From Roseomonas sp. HF4 (GTDB taxonomy: Bacteria; Pseudomonadota; Alphaproteobacteria; Acetobacterales; Acetobacteraceae), in NCBI RefSeq assembly GCF_005222755.1, contig NZ_STGD01000008.1:62001-126000 (forward strand): 64,000 bases of DNA, in the 5' to 3' direction. The translations under genes and the position numbers were made by a program. The notes below the pieces were generated by a model, which was given only the letters and a program-made list of their open reading frames with translations, was not told the origin of the DNA and did not search any database. This document shows, piece after piece, positions 1 to 9,560 of the stretch (the stretch's first letter is position 1; each line of letters starts with the position of its first letter).

Positions 1-1
1 C

Positions 2-1348
2 GGCATGGTGTTCCAGGAACCCATGACCTCGCTGAACCCGCTGCACACGGTCGAGCGCCAGGTGGGGGAGGCGATCACGCTGCACCGGCCGCTGGCCGGC
101 GATGCCCTTCGGACGCGGATCGTGGAGCTGCTGCACCGCGCCGGCTTCCCCGATGCGGATGCGCGGCTCGGCGCCTATCCGCACCAGCTCTCGGGCGGGC
201 AGCGCCAGCGCGTGATGATCGCCGCGGCGCTGGCGAACGACCCGAAGCTGCTGATCGCCGACGAGCCGACCACCGCGCTCGACGTCACCATCCAGGCGCA
301 GATCCTGGAACTGCTGCAGACGCTGAAGCGCGAGACCGGCATGGCGCTGCTGCTCATCACGCACGACCTCGGCATCGTGAAGAAGCACGCCGACCGCGTG
401 GTGGTGATGAAGGACGGGCAGGCGGTCGAGCAGGGCCGGGTCGAGGAGGTCTTCGCGAACCCGCAGCACGACTACACGCGCATGCTGCTGGCGACCGAGC
501 CGCGCGGCGCCCCCGACCCCGTCGCCGACCAGGCCGCCGAGGTGATGCGCGGCGAGGCGGTGAAGGTACTGTTCCCGATCCGCCGCGGCCTCATGCGCCG
601 CGTGGTCGCCCATGTGCGCGCGGTGGACGGCGTCAGCCTCCGCGTGCGTGAGGGGGAGACGGTGGGCCTGGTGGGTGAATCGGGCTCGGGGAAGACCACG
701 CTCGGGCTCGCGCTGCTGCGGCTGGAGCAGAGCGAGGGCGCCATCCGCTTCGAGGGCACCGCGATCGAGGGCCTTCAGCGCGGCGCGCTCCGCCCCCTGC
801 GGCGGCGCATGCAGATCGTCTTCCAGGACCCCTTCGGCGCTCTGTCGCCGCGGATGAGCGTGGCCGAGATCGTGGGCGAGGGCCTCGCCGTCCATGAGCC
901 CGGCCTGACGCGCGATGCCCGCTCGCGCGCCGTCGCGACCGCGCTCGAGGAAGTCGGCCTCGAGCCCGCCATGGCGGAACGCTACCCGCACGAATTCAGC
1001 GGCGGCCAGCGCCAGCGCATCGCCATCGCGCGCGCCCTTGTGCTGAAGCCGCGCTTCCTCGTGCTGGACGAGCCGACCTCGGCGCTCGATGTCAGCGTGC
1101 AGGCGCAGGTGGTGGACCTGCTGCGCGCACTGCAGGCGAAGCACCGGCTGGCCTACCTGTTCATCTCGCACGACCTCAGGGTGGTGCGCGCCATGGCGCA
1201 CCGGATCATCGTGCTGAAGGACGGCAAGGTGGTCGAGGAGGGCGAGGCCGCCCAGGTTGTCGGCGCGCCGCGGGAAGCCTACACCCGCGCGCTGATGGCC
1301 GCGGCCTTCGACCTCAGGACGGAAGCCGTGGCGGGCATGCGGGTGTGA
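2..1348 (+). CDS. Dual-ATPase peptide/nickel-type ABC transporter ATP-binding protein (5' end outside window)
   Basis: This is a cytoplasmic ATPase subunit with two nucleotide-binding domains fused in one chain, as in YejF/GsiA-type oligopeptide or glutathione importers. The frame is open to the window edge. Domain 1 begins only at its Q-loop ([12 protein letters not shown]), so its Walker A lies upstream and the gene is partial; the ATG at base 5 is an internal Met. Counting from that Met, domain 1 has the signature LSGGQ at 62-66, Walker B LLIADEP from 82 and the H-loop His at 120. Domain 2 is complete, with Walker [10 protein letters not shown] near 224-232, Q-loop [13 protein letters not shown] and LVLDEP. 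Permease and binding-protein genes would be expected upstream, outside the window. The substrate cannot be read from the sequence. Confidence 0.93.
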   Translation, partial: GMVFQEPMTSLNPLHTVERQVGEAITLHRPLAGDALRTRIVELLHRAGFPDADARLGAYPHQLSGGQRQRVMIAAALANDPKLLIADEPTTALDVTIQAQILELLQTLKRETGMALLLITHDLGIVKKHADRVVVMKDGQAVEQGRVEEVFANPQHDYTRMLLATEPRGAPDPVADQAAEVMRGEAVKVLFPIRRGLMRRVVAHVRAVDGVSLRVREGETVGLVGESGSGKTTLGLALLRLEQSEGAIRFEGTAIEGLQRGALRPLRRRMQIVFQDPFGALSPRMSVAEIVGEGLAVHEPGLTRDARSRAVATALEEVGLEPAMAERYPHEFSGGQRQRIAIARALVLKPRFLVLDEPTSALDVSVQAQVVDLLRALQAKHRLAYLFISHDLRVVRAMAHRIIVLKDGKVVEEGEAAQVVGAPREAYTRALMAAAFDLRTEAVAGMRV

Positions 1349-1382
1349 TGCGGGCGCGGGGCGCCCCGGCGGCAGGGACGGC

Positions 1383-1862
1383 GTGACGGAACTCGAACGG
1401 CTGAAGGCGCTGATGGATGCGGAGCATGTCAGGCTCGGCATCAACATCCGCCGCATGAACTCGCCCGGGTCGCCGGTCTACCGGTCGTGGGAGAACGTCT
1501 GGCCGGCCGCGATCGTGCTCGCCACCTCCTTCGTCGCGCTGAAATGGGGCGGCGCGCCGCTTGTCGCGCTCGGCGTCCGCGAAGGCGGCGCCTGGGCCGG
1601 CACCATCGTGCTCGGCATCGGCTGCTGGTGGTGGATCGCCAAGGTGATGCCGAAGGTGAAGGACGGCGTCTTCGACCGCAGCGCGGCCTTCGCGCTGCAG
1701 TCGCCCGCCCATTTCGACGCGCTCTGGGCGAAGGGCGTGCTCAGCCTCTATGCCAAACTGCCGGACGGCACGGAACGCGCGGCGACGCAGCGCGATTCCT
1801 GGCGCGGCTTCGTCACCGCGATCGACGAGGCCCTCGGCACCGATCCGAAGGACACCGAATGA
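1383..1862 (+). CDS. Small conserved-type membrane protein of unknown function
   Basis: A 159-residue protein with a GTG start. Two hydrophobic segments stand out, around residues 40-57 (WPAAIVLATSFVALKW) and 71-88 (GAWAGTIVLGIGCWWWIAK), so a two-pass inner-membrane hairpin with a soluble C-terminal third is likely. I do not recognise a family. It lies 34 bp after the ABC ATPase gene, and its stop codon overlaps the next start (ATGATGG), so it is probably co-transcribed and translationally coupled with the downstream reductase. The start is the weakest point: no better in-frame ATG lies before the first hydrophobic stretch except an internal ATG about a dozen codons in. Confidence 0.7.
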   Translation: MTELERLKALMDAEHVRLGINIRRMNSPGSPVYRSWENVWPAAIVLATSFVALKWGGAPLVALGVREGGAWAGTIVLGIGCWWWIAKVMPKVKDGVFDRSAAFALQSPAHFDALWAKGVLSLYAKLPDGTERAATQRDSWRGFVTAIDEALGTDPKDTE

Positions 1863-2794
1863 TGGCCGTGCTGCTCTCGACCAAGGCACACACGATGCAG
1901 GACTGGAAGGCGGCGCTGCTGGCCGTCGATCCGTCGCTCGAGATCCGCCTGTTCCCCGAGGCCGGCGCGCCCGCCGACATCGAGGCCGCGGTGGTCTGGA
2001 CCGCGCACGACATGATGGAGTTGCGCCGGTATCCGAACCTCCGCGTCATCGTGTCCATGGGCGCGGGGGTGGACCACCTGTTCCGCCCGCCCGGGCCGCC
2101 GCCCGGCGTGCCGGTCGCGCGCCTGGTCGATGAGCGCCTGACCCAGGGCATGACGGAATGGGTGCTGCTGAACGTGCTGCGCTTCCACCGCCAGGACCTG
2201 GAATACCGGGACCAGCAGGCGCGGAAGATCTGGCACGAATTGCCGGCGCCCGAGACCTCGGCGCGGCGCATCGGCATCATGGGCCTCGGCGAGTTGGGCA
2301 GCGACGCAGCGCGGGCGCTGCTGGCGCTCGGCTTTCCTGTCATGGGCTGGTCCCGGCGGCCCAAATCCGTGCCGGGCGTCGAGACCTTCCACGGCGCGGA
2401 CGGCCTGATGGCCATGGCCGCGAAGGCGGACATGCTTGTCTGCCTGCTGCCGCTGACGCCCGGAACGCGCGGCGTGATCGACGCGCGCCTGCTGGCCGCC
2501 ATGAAGCCCGGCGGCTACCTGCTGAACGCGGCGCGCGGCGGCCACCAGGTGGCGGCGGACGTGCTGGCGGCGCTCGATGCCGGCCACCTGGCCGGCGCCG
2601 CCCTCGATGTCTTCGAGCCCGAGCCGCTGCCGCCGGAAAGCCCCTTCTGGAGCCATCCGAAGGTGATCCTGACGCCGCACGCGGCCAGCATCACGATCCC
2701 GTCCAGCGCGGCGCCGCAGGTGGTGGAGAACATCCACCGCGCGCGGGACGGGCGTCCGCTGATCAACCTGGTGGATTTCTCGGCCGGGTACTGA
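1859..2794 (+). CDS. ghrA: Glyoxylate/hydroxypyruvate reductase A (GhrA-like D-2-hydroxyacid dehydrogenase)
   Basis: A 311-residue NAD(P)H-dependent reductase of the D-isomer 2-hydroxyacid dehydrogenase family, expected to reduce glyoxylate or hydroxypyruvate in the cytoplasm. A Rossmann dinucleotide site (GIMGLGELGSDAARALLALG) lies mid-protein. The catalytic residues typical of the family are visible: Arg in LNAARGG, Glu in FEPEPLP and His in TPHAAS near the C-terminus. Length matches GhrA (about 312 residues). Two adjacent ATGs (1859 and 1862) overlap the stop of the preceding gene, so either may be used. The exact substrate is inferred from the family and could be another 2-keto acid. Confidence 0.88.
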   Translation: MMAVLLSTKAHTMQDWKAALLAVDPSLEIRLFPEAGAPADIEAAVVWTAHDMMELRRYPNLRVIVSMGAGVDHLFRPPGPPPGVPVARLVDERLTQGMTEWVLLNVLRFHRQDLEYRDQQARKIWHELPAPETSARRIGIMGLGELGSDAARALLALGFPVMGWSRRPKSVPGVETFHGADGLMAMAAKADMLVCLLPLTPGTRGVIDARLLAAMKPGGYLLNAARGGHQVAADVLAALDAGHLAGAALDVFEPEPLPPESPFWSHPKVILTPHAASITIPSSAAPQVVENIHRARDGRPLINLVDFSAGY

Positions 2795-2829
2795 TGCCGG
2801 CCGGCCTCGGTGTCGGGCCGCGGAGAGAA

Positions 2830-2998
2830 GCGCGGGGGGGGGGGACTCGCCCCCCAACCTTCGCTGGCACCTGGCGCCGGACCCTGGATGTCCTGCGCCA
2901 GGCGCCAACGAAGTGAGGGCTTGGCGTCCCCGCTGCGGTACACGGCAACGTCGTGGGGAGCCGAATCGGGGGAAGTTCCCATCCCACGACCTTCGTGG
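2830..2998. repeat. Mosaic palindromic intergenic element, copy A
   Basis: This fills most of the gap between the reductase stop and the convergent MarR gene. A long inverted repeat is visible: the left arm at 2858-2877 (CCTTCGCTGGCACCTGGCGC) pairs with the right arm at 2895-2913 with about one mismatch. It is flanked by a G-run/C-run hairpin (2838-2855) and by GGGGGAAGTTCCCATCCC near 2970. The same layout recurs near 17.8, 25.7, 29.9 and 39.7 kb. It probably also serves as a bidirectional transcription barrier. Confidence 0.6.
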
Positions 2999-3042
2999 TC
3001 GAGACGCGCGCGCGCGACCGCCGGGCACGCCCCGGCGGACGG

Positions 3043-3444
3043 TCACACGGCGCGGAGCGCCGGCTCCCCGTTCGCCTGCGCCGGCAGCAGGCGAACCTCG
3101 GCGGCGTTCTTCGTCGCTTCCTGCATCACCTTCTGCAGGTCCTGCAGGAAGGTGCTGCCGCGGGGGGTGCGCTGCACCAGCACACTGCGGCGATCGGCCG
3201 GGTCCACCTTGCGGCGCGCGAGGTCGAGTTCCCCGAGCCGGTCCAGCGCGCGCGTGATCGCGGGCTTCGAGACATTGAGGTCGGCGGCCAGCCCGCGCAC
3301 CGTGTGCGGCCCTTCGCTCAGGTAGACGCTGAGCAGCACGGCGAGTTGCCGCGCGGACAGGTCGGGGCCGTCGCTGCGCACGAGAGCGACGATCGTCTCG
3401 CGCAGGATGCCGATCTGCTGGTCGGGATTACCTTGGCTGGTCAT
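3043..3444 (-). CDS. MarR-family transcriptional regulator
   Basis: A 133-residue winged-helix DNA-binding protein, the usual length for MarR dimers. The helix-turn-helix and wing are clear: TVRGLAADLNVSKPAITRALDRLGELDLARRKVDPADRRSVLV in two stretches, ending in the beta-wing signature DPADRRS. MarR proteins usually repress a neighbouring gene and release DNA on binding a small aromatic ligand. The next gene on the same strand upstream is an M17 aminopeptidase (84 bp away), so it may belong to that transcription unit. The true target cannot be told from the sequence. Confidence 0.88.
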   Translation of the reverse strand: MTSQGNPDQQIGILRETIVALVRSDGPDLSARQLAVLLSVYLSEGPHTVRGLAADLNVSKPAITRALDRLGELDLARRKVDPADRRSVLVQRTPRGSTFLQDLQKVMQEATKNAAEVRLLPAQANGEPALRAV

Positions 3445-3527
3445 GGCGCTTTGTCCTTCTTCTCAATCGCTGGGCGGTGGTCCCGCCTCGGGTGGCCGTC
3501 CCTCCGGGACGGGGTCGGAAAACCGGG

Positions 3528-4910
3528 TCAGGGCGACGGGCCGGCCTCGGCAGAGGCGCGGGCAATCATGGCGTGCAGCGCGCGGGCGCCATGCGCCTCG
3601 CCGCCTTCGGGACGACCGGGCCGGGTCTGGTCGTTCCACGCATAGAGATCGAGATGCGCCCAGGGCAGCCGGGGCGGCACGAAGCGGCGCAGGAACAGCG
3701 CCGCGACCACGGCGCCCGCCATCGGCTTGGCCGACACGTTCGACAGGTCCGCGAAGGGCGTGTCGAGCCAGGACTCGTAGCCGTCATGCAGCGGCATGCG
3801 CCACATGGGGTCGTCGACCGCCGCGCCGGCGGCCAGCAGCCGCCCGGCCAGGGCATCGTCGTTGCTGAACAGCGCCGGCAGGTCGGGTCCGAGCGCCACG
3901 CGCGCCGCGCCTGTCAGGGTCGCGCAGTCGATCAGCATGTCCGGCTCCTGCTCGGCGGCGAAGGCAAGCAGGTCGGCCAGCACGAGACGGCCCTCGGCGT
4001 CGGTGTTGTTCACCTCGACCTTCAGGCCGCGGCGCGTCCGCAGCACGTCCATCGGGCGCATGGCGGTGCCGGAGACGGCGTTCTCCACCGCGCCGACCAG
4101 CACCAGCAGGCGGACGGGCAGCGCGCTGCGCATCACCATCTCGGCCGCCGCCAGCACCACCGCGGCGCCGCCCATGTCCTTCTTCATCCGCAACATGCCC
4201 GACGCGGCCTTGAGGTCGAGGCCGCCGGTGTCGAAGCAGACCCCTTTGCCGCAGAGCGCGACCAGCGGCCCGTCCTCGGCCCCGGTCCACCGCAGCACCG
4301 CCACGCGCGGGGCGCGCGGGCTGCCGGCCCCGACGGCGGCGACCGCCGGGAAGCCCTGGTCCAGCGCCTCGCCGCTCACGATCTCGCAGGTGCCGCCGTG
4401 GCGGGAGGCGAGCGAGGCGACCGCGACGGCCAGTTCCCCGGGGCCCAGGTCGGCCGCGGGCGCATTGATCAGGTCGCGCGCCGCGCAGATCGCCTCGGCG
4501 GCCATCACGGCCTCCGCGGCCTGCTCAGGCACTTCGAGCACCGCCGGCGGCGGTCCCGCCGGCTTGTGGCGGGACGGTCGGTAGGCACCGAGCGCCCAGC
4601 CGAGCGTCGCGAGCGCGGGGTCATGCGGCCCGGGCCCGAGCCGCCAGGCGGATCCGGACGGCAGGGCATGCGCCAGCCCACCGAAGGCCCACGGGCTGGT
4701 CTCCTGCCCGAGCCCCACCGCGGCGCCGGCCAACCCTTCCGCGCCCGGAAGAAGCGCAATCTCCCCCTGCCGCGCCGTGAAGCCCGTGGCCCGAAGGAAC
4801 GCCGCGGCATCGGCCGGCAGCCCGCCCAGGAACGAGGCGAGCCCATCCGCCCGCACCGCGTGCAGCGGAAGCGCCCCCATCGCCCTGGCCGTCAGGCCCT
4901 TGAGCATCAT
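3528..4910 (-). CDS. Leucyl aminopeptidase family protein (M17, cytosol aminopeptidase)
   Basis: A 460-residue metallo-aminopeptidase that releases N-terminal residues from peptides in the cytoplasm. Family M17 landmarks are in order: KGVCFDTGG (222-230), MKKDMGG (242-248) and the signature NTDAEGRL (302-309), which together supply the two-metal ligands and catalytic Lys/Arg. The N-terminal domain is divergent, as usual. I start at the first of two adjacent ATGs (4910) because a strong ribosome-binding site (TGAGGAGG) sits five bases upstream; an in-frame ATG 12 codons earlier lacks this. Intergenic DNA upstream (4911-5103) is visibly more AT-rich than its surroundings and should hold the promoter. 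Confidence 0.93.
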   Translation of the reverse strand: MMLKGLTARAMGALPLHAVRADGLASFLGGLPADAAAFLRATGFTARQGEIALLPGAEGLAGAAVGLGQETSPWAFGGLAHALPSGSAWRLGPGPHDPALATLGWALGAYRPSRHKPAGPPPAVLEVPEQAAEAVMAAEAICAARDLINAPAADLGPGELAVAVASLASRHGGTCEIVSGEALDQGFPAVAAVGAGSPRAPRVAVLRWTGAEDGPLVALCGKGVCFDTGGLDLKAASGMLRMKKDMGGAAVVLAAAEMVMRSALPVRLLVLVGAVENAVSGTAMRPMDVLRTRRGLKVEVNNTDAEGRLVLADLLAFAAEQEPDMLIDCATLTGAARVALGPDLPALFSNDDALAGRLLAAGAAVDDPMWRMPLHDGYESWLDTPFADLSNVSAKPMAGAVVAALFLRRFVPPRLPWAHLDLYAWNDQTRPGRPEGGEAHGARALHAMIARASAEAGPSP

Positions 4911-5103
4911 CGCCTCCTCACGGAACCGCGAACGCGGAGCGGGCAATCACGAGAATTCCAATTCATTCTGCTCTGCTCACGTAAGCGATTCCAGCATTCA
5001 TTCCGCAAGAGCGATATGCACGCGGCGCAATGAAATGATTTGTCGGGGATTGTCGTACCCTGCGGCGGGCGACCGACCTGATGCCGGTCCTGCGGAAAGT
5101 GCC

Positions 5104-5856
5104 CTATCGCGCGGCCAGTGCGCGCTCGGGCAGGCCCGCGAGCAGCGCCTCCGCCAGCGCCTCGGCGAGGCAGGCGTAGCCACGGTCGTTGTGGTGCAGC
5201 CCATCGGGGGAGATCAGCGCCGAGGGCGGCACCCCGGCCTCCGCCCAGGCCTCCATCAGCGCCCCGCGCGAGAACAGCCGCACGCCGGGCACCGCGGCGG
5301 CCACCTCAGCCAGGATGCCATCATAGTCGCGATGGCCGGGCTGCGCGACGATGGCGGGGGCGCGCTGATTGTCGAGCAGCACGACATCGACGCCCGCGCC
5401 GCGCAGCCTCTCGAGCCCCGTCCGCAGGTTCTGGCGGAAGCGCTCGGGGTCCATCCGGCGCAGCGCCGCATTGGCCCCGACCTGCCAGACCACGAGGTCG
5501 GGGGAACGCGCCAGGACCTCGGTGTCGATCCGGGCGAGCATGTGCGTGACGTCCTCGCCCGAGGCGCCGCGGTTCACCACGGTCACGGAAACGCCGGCCA
5601 GCGCGCGGCCGAGCCGTTCCTCGAGTTGCGGCGGATAGGCGCGGCGCGGCTCGCTCGCCCCGGCCCCAGCGGTGGAGGAGGACCCGAAGGTGATGATCCT
5701 GACGCCGGCCGGCGAGGTGGCGGCATCGGCGAAGCGCGGCAGGGCCAGGGCGGGCTGGGCGGTCGGCGGGCAGGTATCGGGGTCGGCGGCGCGCGCCGCG
5801 GGCGCGGCGATGGCCAGTGCGGCCGCGACGAGTGCCGGCGCGAGCCCGGCCATCAT
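5104..5856 (-). CDS. Exported SGNH/GDSL-type hydrolase at the end of the rhamnose operon
   Basis: A protein of about 250 residues with a Sec signal peptide (hydrophobic core LAPALVAAALAIAAPAARA) and an SGNH hydrolase fold. Block I is FGSSSTAGAG (nucleophile Ser), block II VNRGASGE, block III WQVGANA and block V DGLHHND (catalytic Asp and His). Such enzymes are esterases or deacetylases. Its place directly after rmlD suggests it edits acyl groups on a rhamnose-containing envelope polysaccharide in the periplasm, which is inference from context. The start is either the ATG pair at 5856/5853 or a GTG at 5871 that overlaps the rmlD stop as GTGA. Confidence 0.82.
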   Translation of the reverse strand: MMAGLAPALVAAALAIAAPAARAADPDTCPPTAQPALALPRFADAATSPAGVRIITFGSSSTAGAGASEPRRAYPPQLEERLGRALAGVSVTVVNRGASGEDVTHMLARIDTEVLARSPDLVVWQVGANAALRRMDPERFRQNLRTGLERLRGAGVDVVLLDNQRAPAIVAQPGHRDYDGILAEVAAAVPGVRLFSRGALMEAWAEAGVPPSALISPDGLHHNDRGYACLAEALAEALLAGLPERALAAR

Positions 5857-5867
5857 GCGCCGCCCCG

Positions 5868-6755
5868 TCACGGCGCGTGCAGCGCGCGCATCACGCGCGC
5901 GAGCCCGTCCTGCCAGGGCGGCAGCGCCACGCCGAACACGCGGCCGAGGCGCGCGGCGTCGAGCCGCCCATCGGCAGGACGCGTGGCCTTGGTCGGATAC
6001 TCGGCAGTCGTGATCGGGGCGACACGCGGCCACGGCCCGCCATGGGGCGGGGCCGCAGCGAAGATCGCCTCGGCAAAGCCATGCCAGGTGGTGGCGCCGG
6101 CGGCCACCGCGTGGAACACGCCGCGATGCTCGTCCCGCCAGCCGGCCGTGCGGATGCGCGCGAGCACGGCGGCAATCGCGTCGGCCAAGTCCGGCGCCGC
6201 GGTCGGGCTGCCGCGCTGGTCGGCGACCACGCGCAGTTCGGGCCGCCCGGCGCCTACCCGCAGCATGGTGCGGACGAAGTTGTTGCCCATCGGCGCGAAG
6301 ACCCAGGCGGTGCGCAGCACCATGGTGCGCGGGTTGCCCGCCAGCGCCGCCCATTCCCCGGCCAGCTTCGTCCGCCCATAGGCGCAGAGCGGGTTGGGCG
6401 CGTCATCCTCGACATAGGGGGCGCCCTTCCGGCCGTCGAACACGTAGTCGGTCGACACCTGCACCAGCGGCAGGCCGGCCGCGGCGCATTGCGCAGCGAC
6501 CATGGCGGGGCCGAGCGCATTGGCACGGAAGGCGCCCGCCTCGTCATCCTCGGCTGCGTCCACGGCGGTCCAGGCGGCGCAATTCACAACAGCGTCGGGA
6601 CGTGCGGCGGCAAAGGCGGCGGCGACGGTCCCGGGCCGGTCGAACTCGAATTCCGGCTGGCCGACGAGGATGGGCTCGAAGCCCTGCGCCGGCAGCGCGG
6701 CCTCGAGCGCCGTCGCGAGCTGCCCGCCGCGCCCGGTGACGAGGACGCGGCGCAT
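5868..6755 (-). CDS. rfbD: dTDP-4-dehydrorhamnose reductase
   Basis: A 295-residue extended short-chain dehydrogenase. It catalyses the last step of dTDP-L-rhamnose synthesis, the NAD(P)H-dependent reduction of dTDP-4-dehydro-L-rhamnose. The N-terminus has the nucleotide site VTGRGGQLA, followed by STDYVFDG and the catalytic YGRTK (Tyr/Lys). Its ATG overlaps the rmlC stop as TGATG, giving translational coupling in the rmlB-A-C-D order. Length and motifs are normal for RmlD. Confidence 0.95.
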   Translation of the reverse strand: MRRVLVTGRGGQLATALEAALPAQGFEPILVGQPEFEFDRPGTVAAAFAAARPDAVVNCAAWTAVDAAEDDEAGAFRANALGPAMVAAQCAAAGLPLVQVSTDYVFDGRKGAPYVEDDAPNPLCAYGRTKLAGEWAALAGNPRTMVLRTAWVFAPMGNNFVRTMLRVGAGRPELRVVADQRGSPTAAPDLADAIAAVLARIRTAGWRDEHRGVFHAVAAGATTWHGFAEAIFAAAPPHGGPWPRVAPITTAEYPTKATRPADGRLDAARLGRVFGVALPPWQDGLARVMRALHAP

Positions 6756-7315
6756 CACCACGACCCCTTCGGGAAGGGCGGCGGAATCTCGGCCAGGCGC
6801 GGCGCGGCGCGGTCCTTGTCGGACAGGATCGGGTTCTCCACGCGCCAGTCGATGCCGATCGCCGGATCGTCCCAGCGGATGCCGGCGTCGGCCGCGCGAT
6901 CGTAGTAGGCATCGACCTTGTAGAGGACCTCGGTATCGGGCTCGAGCGTCGCGAAGCCGTGCGCGAAGCCGCGCGGCACCCACAATTGCTGCCAGTTCGC
7001 GGCGCTCAGGACGCAGGCGACGTGGCGGCCGTAGGTGGGCGAGCCCTCCCGGATGTCGACGGCGACATCGAGGATCGACCCGCGCACCACGCGCACGAGC
7101 TTGCCCTGCGCGGCGGGCGGGCGCTGGAAATGCAGGCCGCGGACGACGCCGGCCTCGCGCGAGAGCGAGTGGTTGTCCTGCACGAACTCGACATCGAGCC
7201 CGGCCGCCGCCAGGGCGCGGCGCGACCAGACCTCGCTGAAGAAGCCACGCGCATCGGCGAAGCGGGCGGGCTCGACCAGCAGGAGGCCGGGAATGGCAAG
7301 CGGCTCGACCTTCAT
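6755..7315 (-). CDS. rfbC: dTDP-4-dehydrorhamnose 3,5-epimerase
   Basis: A 186-residue cupin-fold epimerase that converts dTDP-4-dehydro-6-deoxy-D-glucose to the L-lyxo form. The family start KVEPLAIPGLLLVEP, the active-site stretch VVRGLHFQ (catalytic His) and PRGFAHGF are all present. The start at 7315 fits the family N-terminus; an in-frame ATG three codons upstream (7324) is possible, and neither has a good ribosome-binding site. It lies between rmlA (58 bp upstream) and rmlD (one-base overlap). Confidence 0.95.
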   Translation of the reverse strand: MKVEPLAIPGLLLVEPARFADARGFFSEVWSRRALAAAGLDVEFVQDNHSLSREAGVVRGLHFQRPPAAQGKLVRVVRGSILDVAVDIREGSPTYGRHVACVLSAANWQQLWVPRGFAHGFATLEPDTEVLYKVDAYYDRAADAGIRWDDPAIGIDWRVENPILSDKDRAAPRLAEIPPPFPKGSW

Positions 7316-7373
7316 CGGCGGCATGGACCGCAAGACGCTGGGACGTTGCGCGCGGTTGCGACGCCCGGCGCCC

Positions 7374-8255
7374 TCATGCGTGCTTCCCGGCCGCGACATC
7401 GCGCAGATACGCCCCATAGGCGGTCTTGCCGAGCGCCTCCGCACGCGCCAGCAGCCCGTCGGCATCGATGAAGCCCATGCGGAAGGCGATCTCCTCCGGG
7501 CAGCCGACCTGCAGGCCCTGGCGTTCCTGCACCGTCTGCACGAACAGCGCCGCCTGCAGCAGCGAGGACGGCGTGCCGGCGTCGAGCCAGGCGCAGCCGC
7601 GGCCCATCTGTTCCGCATAGAGCGCGCCGAGGCCGAGATAGACCTTGTTGAGGTCCGTGATCTCGAGCTCGCCCCGCGCCGAGGGGGCGAGGTCGCGCGC
7701 CAGCGCCGTCACCCGCCGGTCGTAGAAATAGAGCCCGATCACCGCCCAGTCGGATTTCGGCGCGGCCGGCTTCTCCTCGATCGACAGCACGCGGCCGGCG
7801 GCGTCGAATTCCGCCACGCCGTAGCGCTCGGGGTCCGCCACGCGGTAGCCGAAGACCGTCGCCTCGCCGGCCTCGGCGCGCGCGACCGCAGCCTGGAGTT
7901 GTTCCACCAGGCCGTGGCCGTAGACGATGTTGTCGCCGAGGGCGAGCGCGCAGGCCTCGCCGCCCAGCCAGTCGGCGCCGATGTGGAAGGCCTGGGCGAT
8001 GCCCTCGGGCTTCGCCTGCTCGGCGTAGGTGAGCGTCACGCCGAACTGGCTGCCATCGCCCAGCAGGCGACGGAAGGCCGGCAGGTCGGCCGGCGTCGAG
8101 ATCAGCAGGATGTCGCGGATGCCCGCCAGCATGAGCGTGCCCAGCGGGTAGTAGACCATCGGCTTGTCGTAGACCGGCAGCAATTGCTTCGACGCCGCCA
8201 GCGTCATCGGATGCAGCCGCGTCCCCGAGCCGCCGGCCAGCAGGATGCCCTTCAT
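7374..8255 (-). CDS. rfbA: Glucose-1-phosphate thymidylyltransferase
   Basis: A 293-residue nucleotidyltransferase making dTDP-glucose from dTTP and glucose-1-phosphate, the first committed step to dTDP-L-rhamnose. The N-terminal signature [11 protein letters not shown] and [12 protein letters not shown] are diagnostic, and length equals the RmlA norm. GAGGGA lies about ten bases before the ATG. It is the second gene of the operon, 88 bp after the rmlB stop. Confidence 0.96.
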   Translation of the reverse strand: MKGILLAGGSGTRLHPMTLAASKQLLPVYDKPMVYYPLGTLMLAGIRDILLISTPADLPAFRRLLGDGSQFGVTLTYAEQAKPEGIAQAFHIGADWLGGEACALALGDNIVYGHGLVEQLQAAVARAEAGEATVFGYRVADPERYGVAEFDAAGRVLSIEEKPAAPKSDWAVIGLYFYDRRVTALARDLAPSARGELEITDLNKVYLGLGALYAEQMGRGCAWLDAGTPSSLLQAALFVQTVQERQGLQVGCPEEIAFRMGFIDADGLLARAEALGKTAYGAYLRDVAAGKHA

Positions 8256-8343
8256 GTCTCGTCCCTCAGACGCCGGGCGCGGTCGCGCTGCGGGCTCCCG
8301 GCCCGATGGGTCGCCTCGGGCCGCATGTCCTGCCTGTCGGTCA

Positions 8344-9405
8344 TCACGCCGTGACACCCCCCAGGCGCTGTCCCGCATAGCGCTTGTCGCGGATCGGCCG
8401 CCACCAGGCCTCATGGTCGAGATACCAGCGGATGGTCTGGTCGAGGCCGGTTTCGAAATCGTGGCGCGCCGCCCAGCCGAGCGCGGCCTCGGCGCCGGAG
8501 GGGTCCATCGCGTAGCGGAAATCGTGGCCCGGGCGGTCGCGGACATAGGTGATGAGGCGCTCCCGCGGGCCAGCCGGGTCGGGGCGCAGCCGGTCGAGCG
8601 TCGCGCAGATGGCGCGCACCACCTCGAGGTTACTGCGTTCCTGCCGCGGGCCGAGGCAATAGGTCGCGCCGGGCTGGCCGCGGAACAGCGCCAGCACCAA
8701 TGCCTCCGCGTGGTCCTCGACATGGATCCAGTCGCGGATATTCGATCCGTCGCCATAGACCGGCAGCGGCCGGCCCTCGAGTGCGTTCAGCGTCACCAGC
8801 GGGATGAGCTTCTCGGGGAATTGCCAGGGGCCGTAGTTGTTCGTCGTGTTCGAGACGAAGCAGGGCATGCCGTAGGTGTGGTGCCAGGCGCGCACCAGAT
8901 GGTCCGAGGCCGCCTTGGAGGCGGAATAGGGGCTGCGCGGATCGTAGCGCGTGTGTTCGTCGAAGGGCGCCTCGTCACGGCTTTCGAGCGAGCCGAACAC
9001 CTCGTCGGTCGAGACATGATGGAAGCGGAACTCCGCCTTGGCCGGACCTTCGAGCGAGGACCAGTACTCCCGCGCCGCCTCCAGCAGGACCTGCGTGCCG
9101 ACGACATTGGTGCGGATGAACTCGGCCGGCCCGTCGATCGACCGGTCGACATGCGATTCCGCCGCAAGGTGCATGACGCGGGATGGCCGGTGCGTGGCGA
9201 AGACCTCCCGCACCGCCCCCGGGTCGCAGATGTCGGCCTTCACATGAACATGGCGCCGGTGGCCGAGCCAGTCGCCGAGGCTCTCGGGGCTCGCCGCATA
9301 GGTCATGCTGTCGAGGTTGACCACGACCTCCTCGGTCGTCGCGAGCAGGCGGCGGACGACGGCCGAGCCAATGAAGCCTAGGCCGCCGGTGATCAGGAGG
9401 GGCAT
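8344..9405 (-). CDS. rfbB: dTDP-glucose 4,6-dehydratase
   Basis: A 353-residue NAD-dependent dehydratase converting dTDP-glucose to dTDP-4-dehydro-6-deoxyglucose. The glycine-rich NAD site [11 protein letters not shown] comes first, then [18 protein letters not shown] and the catalytic [10 protein letters not shown] place the start at 9405 because the family begins a few residues before the GGxGFIG motif; a longer in-frame reading would run into the upstream non-coding region. It is the first gene of the rmlBACD-hydrolase unit. A terminator 115 bp upstream raises the possibility of attenuation control. Confidence 0.94.
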   Translation of the reverse strand: MPLLITGGLGFIGSAVVRRLLATTEEVVVNLDSMTYAASPESLGDWLGHRRHVHVKADICDPGAVREVFATHRPSRVMHLAAESHVDRSIDGPAEFIRTNVVGTQVLLEAAREYWSSLEGPAKAEFRFHHVSTDEVFGSLESRDEAPFDEHTRYDPRSPYSASKAASDHLVRAWHHTYGMPCFVSNTTNNYGPWQFPEKLIPLVTLNALEGRPLPVYGDGSNIRDWIHVEDHAEALVLALFRGQPGATYCLGPRQERSNLEVVRAICATLDRLRPDPAGPRERLITYVRDRPGHDFRYAMDPSGAEAALGWAARHDFETGLDQTIRWYLDHEAWWRPIRDKRYAGQRLGGVTA

Positions 9406-9520
9406 GGAAGAGAAAGTCCGCCGGGCAGGTTCGGTTTCAGGTCGTGCATTTGGCGCAGGACATGACGGCATCATCTAGGCAATTCGTCGGTTTCCCGTCC
9501 AGCCAGGAGCCCTGCACCCG

Positions 9521-9560
9521 AAAAAGAAAAGGCCCGGAACCCGCAAGCGGGCCCGGGCCT
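9521..9560 (-). terminator. Rho-independent terminator
   Basis: On the minus strand AGGCCCGG...CCGGGCCT forms a GC-rich stem with an inner CCCGCTTGCGGG extension, followed directly by TTTTCTTTTT. It ends transcripts coming from lysR or from the structured RNA before they reach rmlB. Confidence 0.85.
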
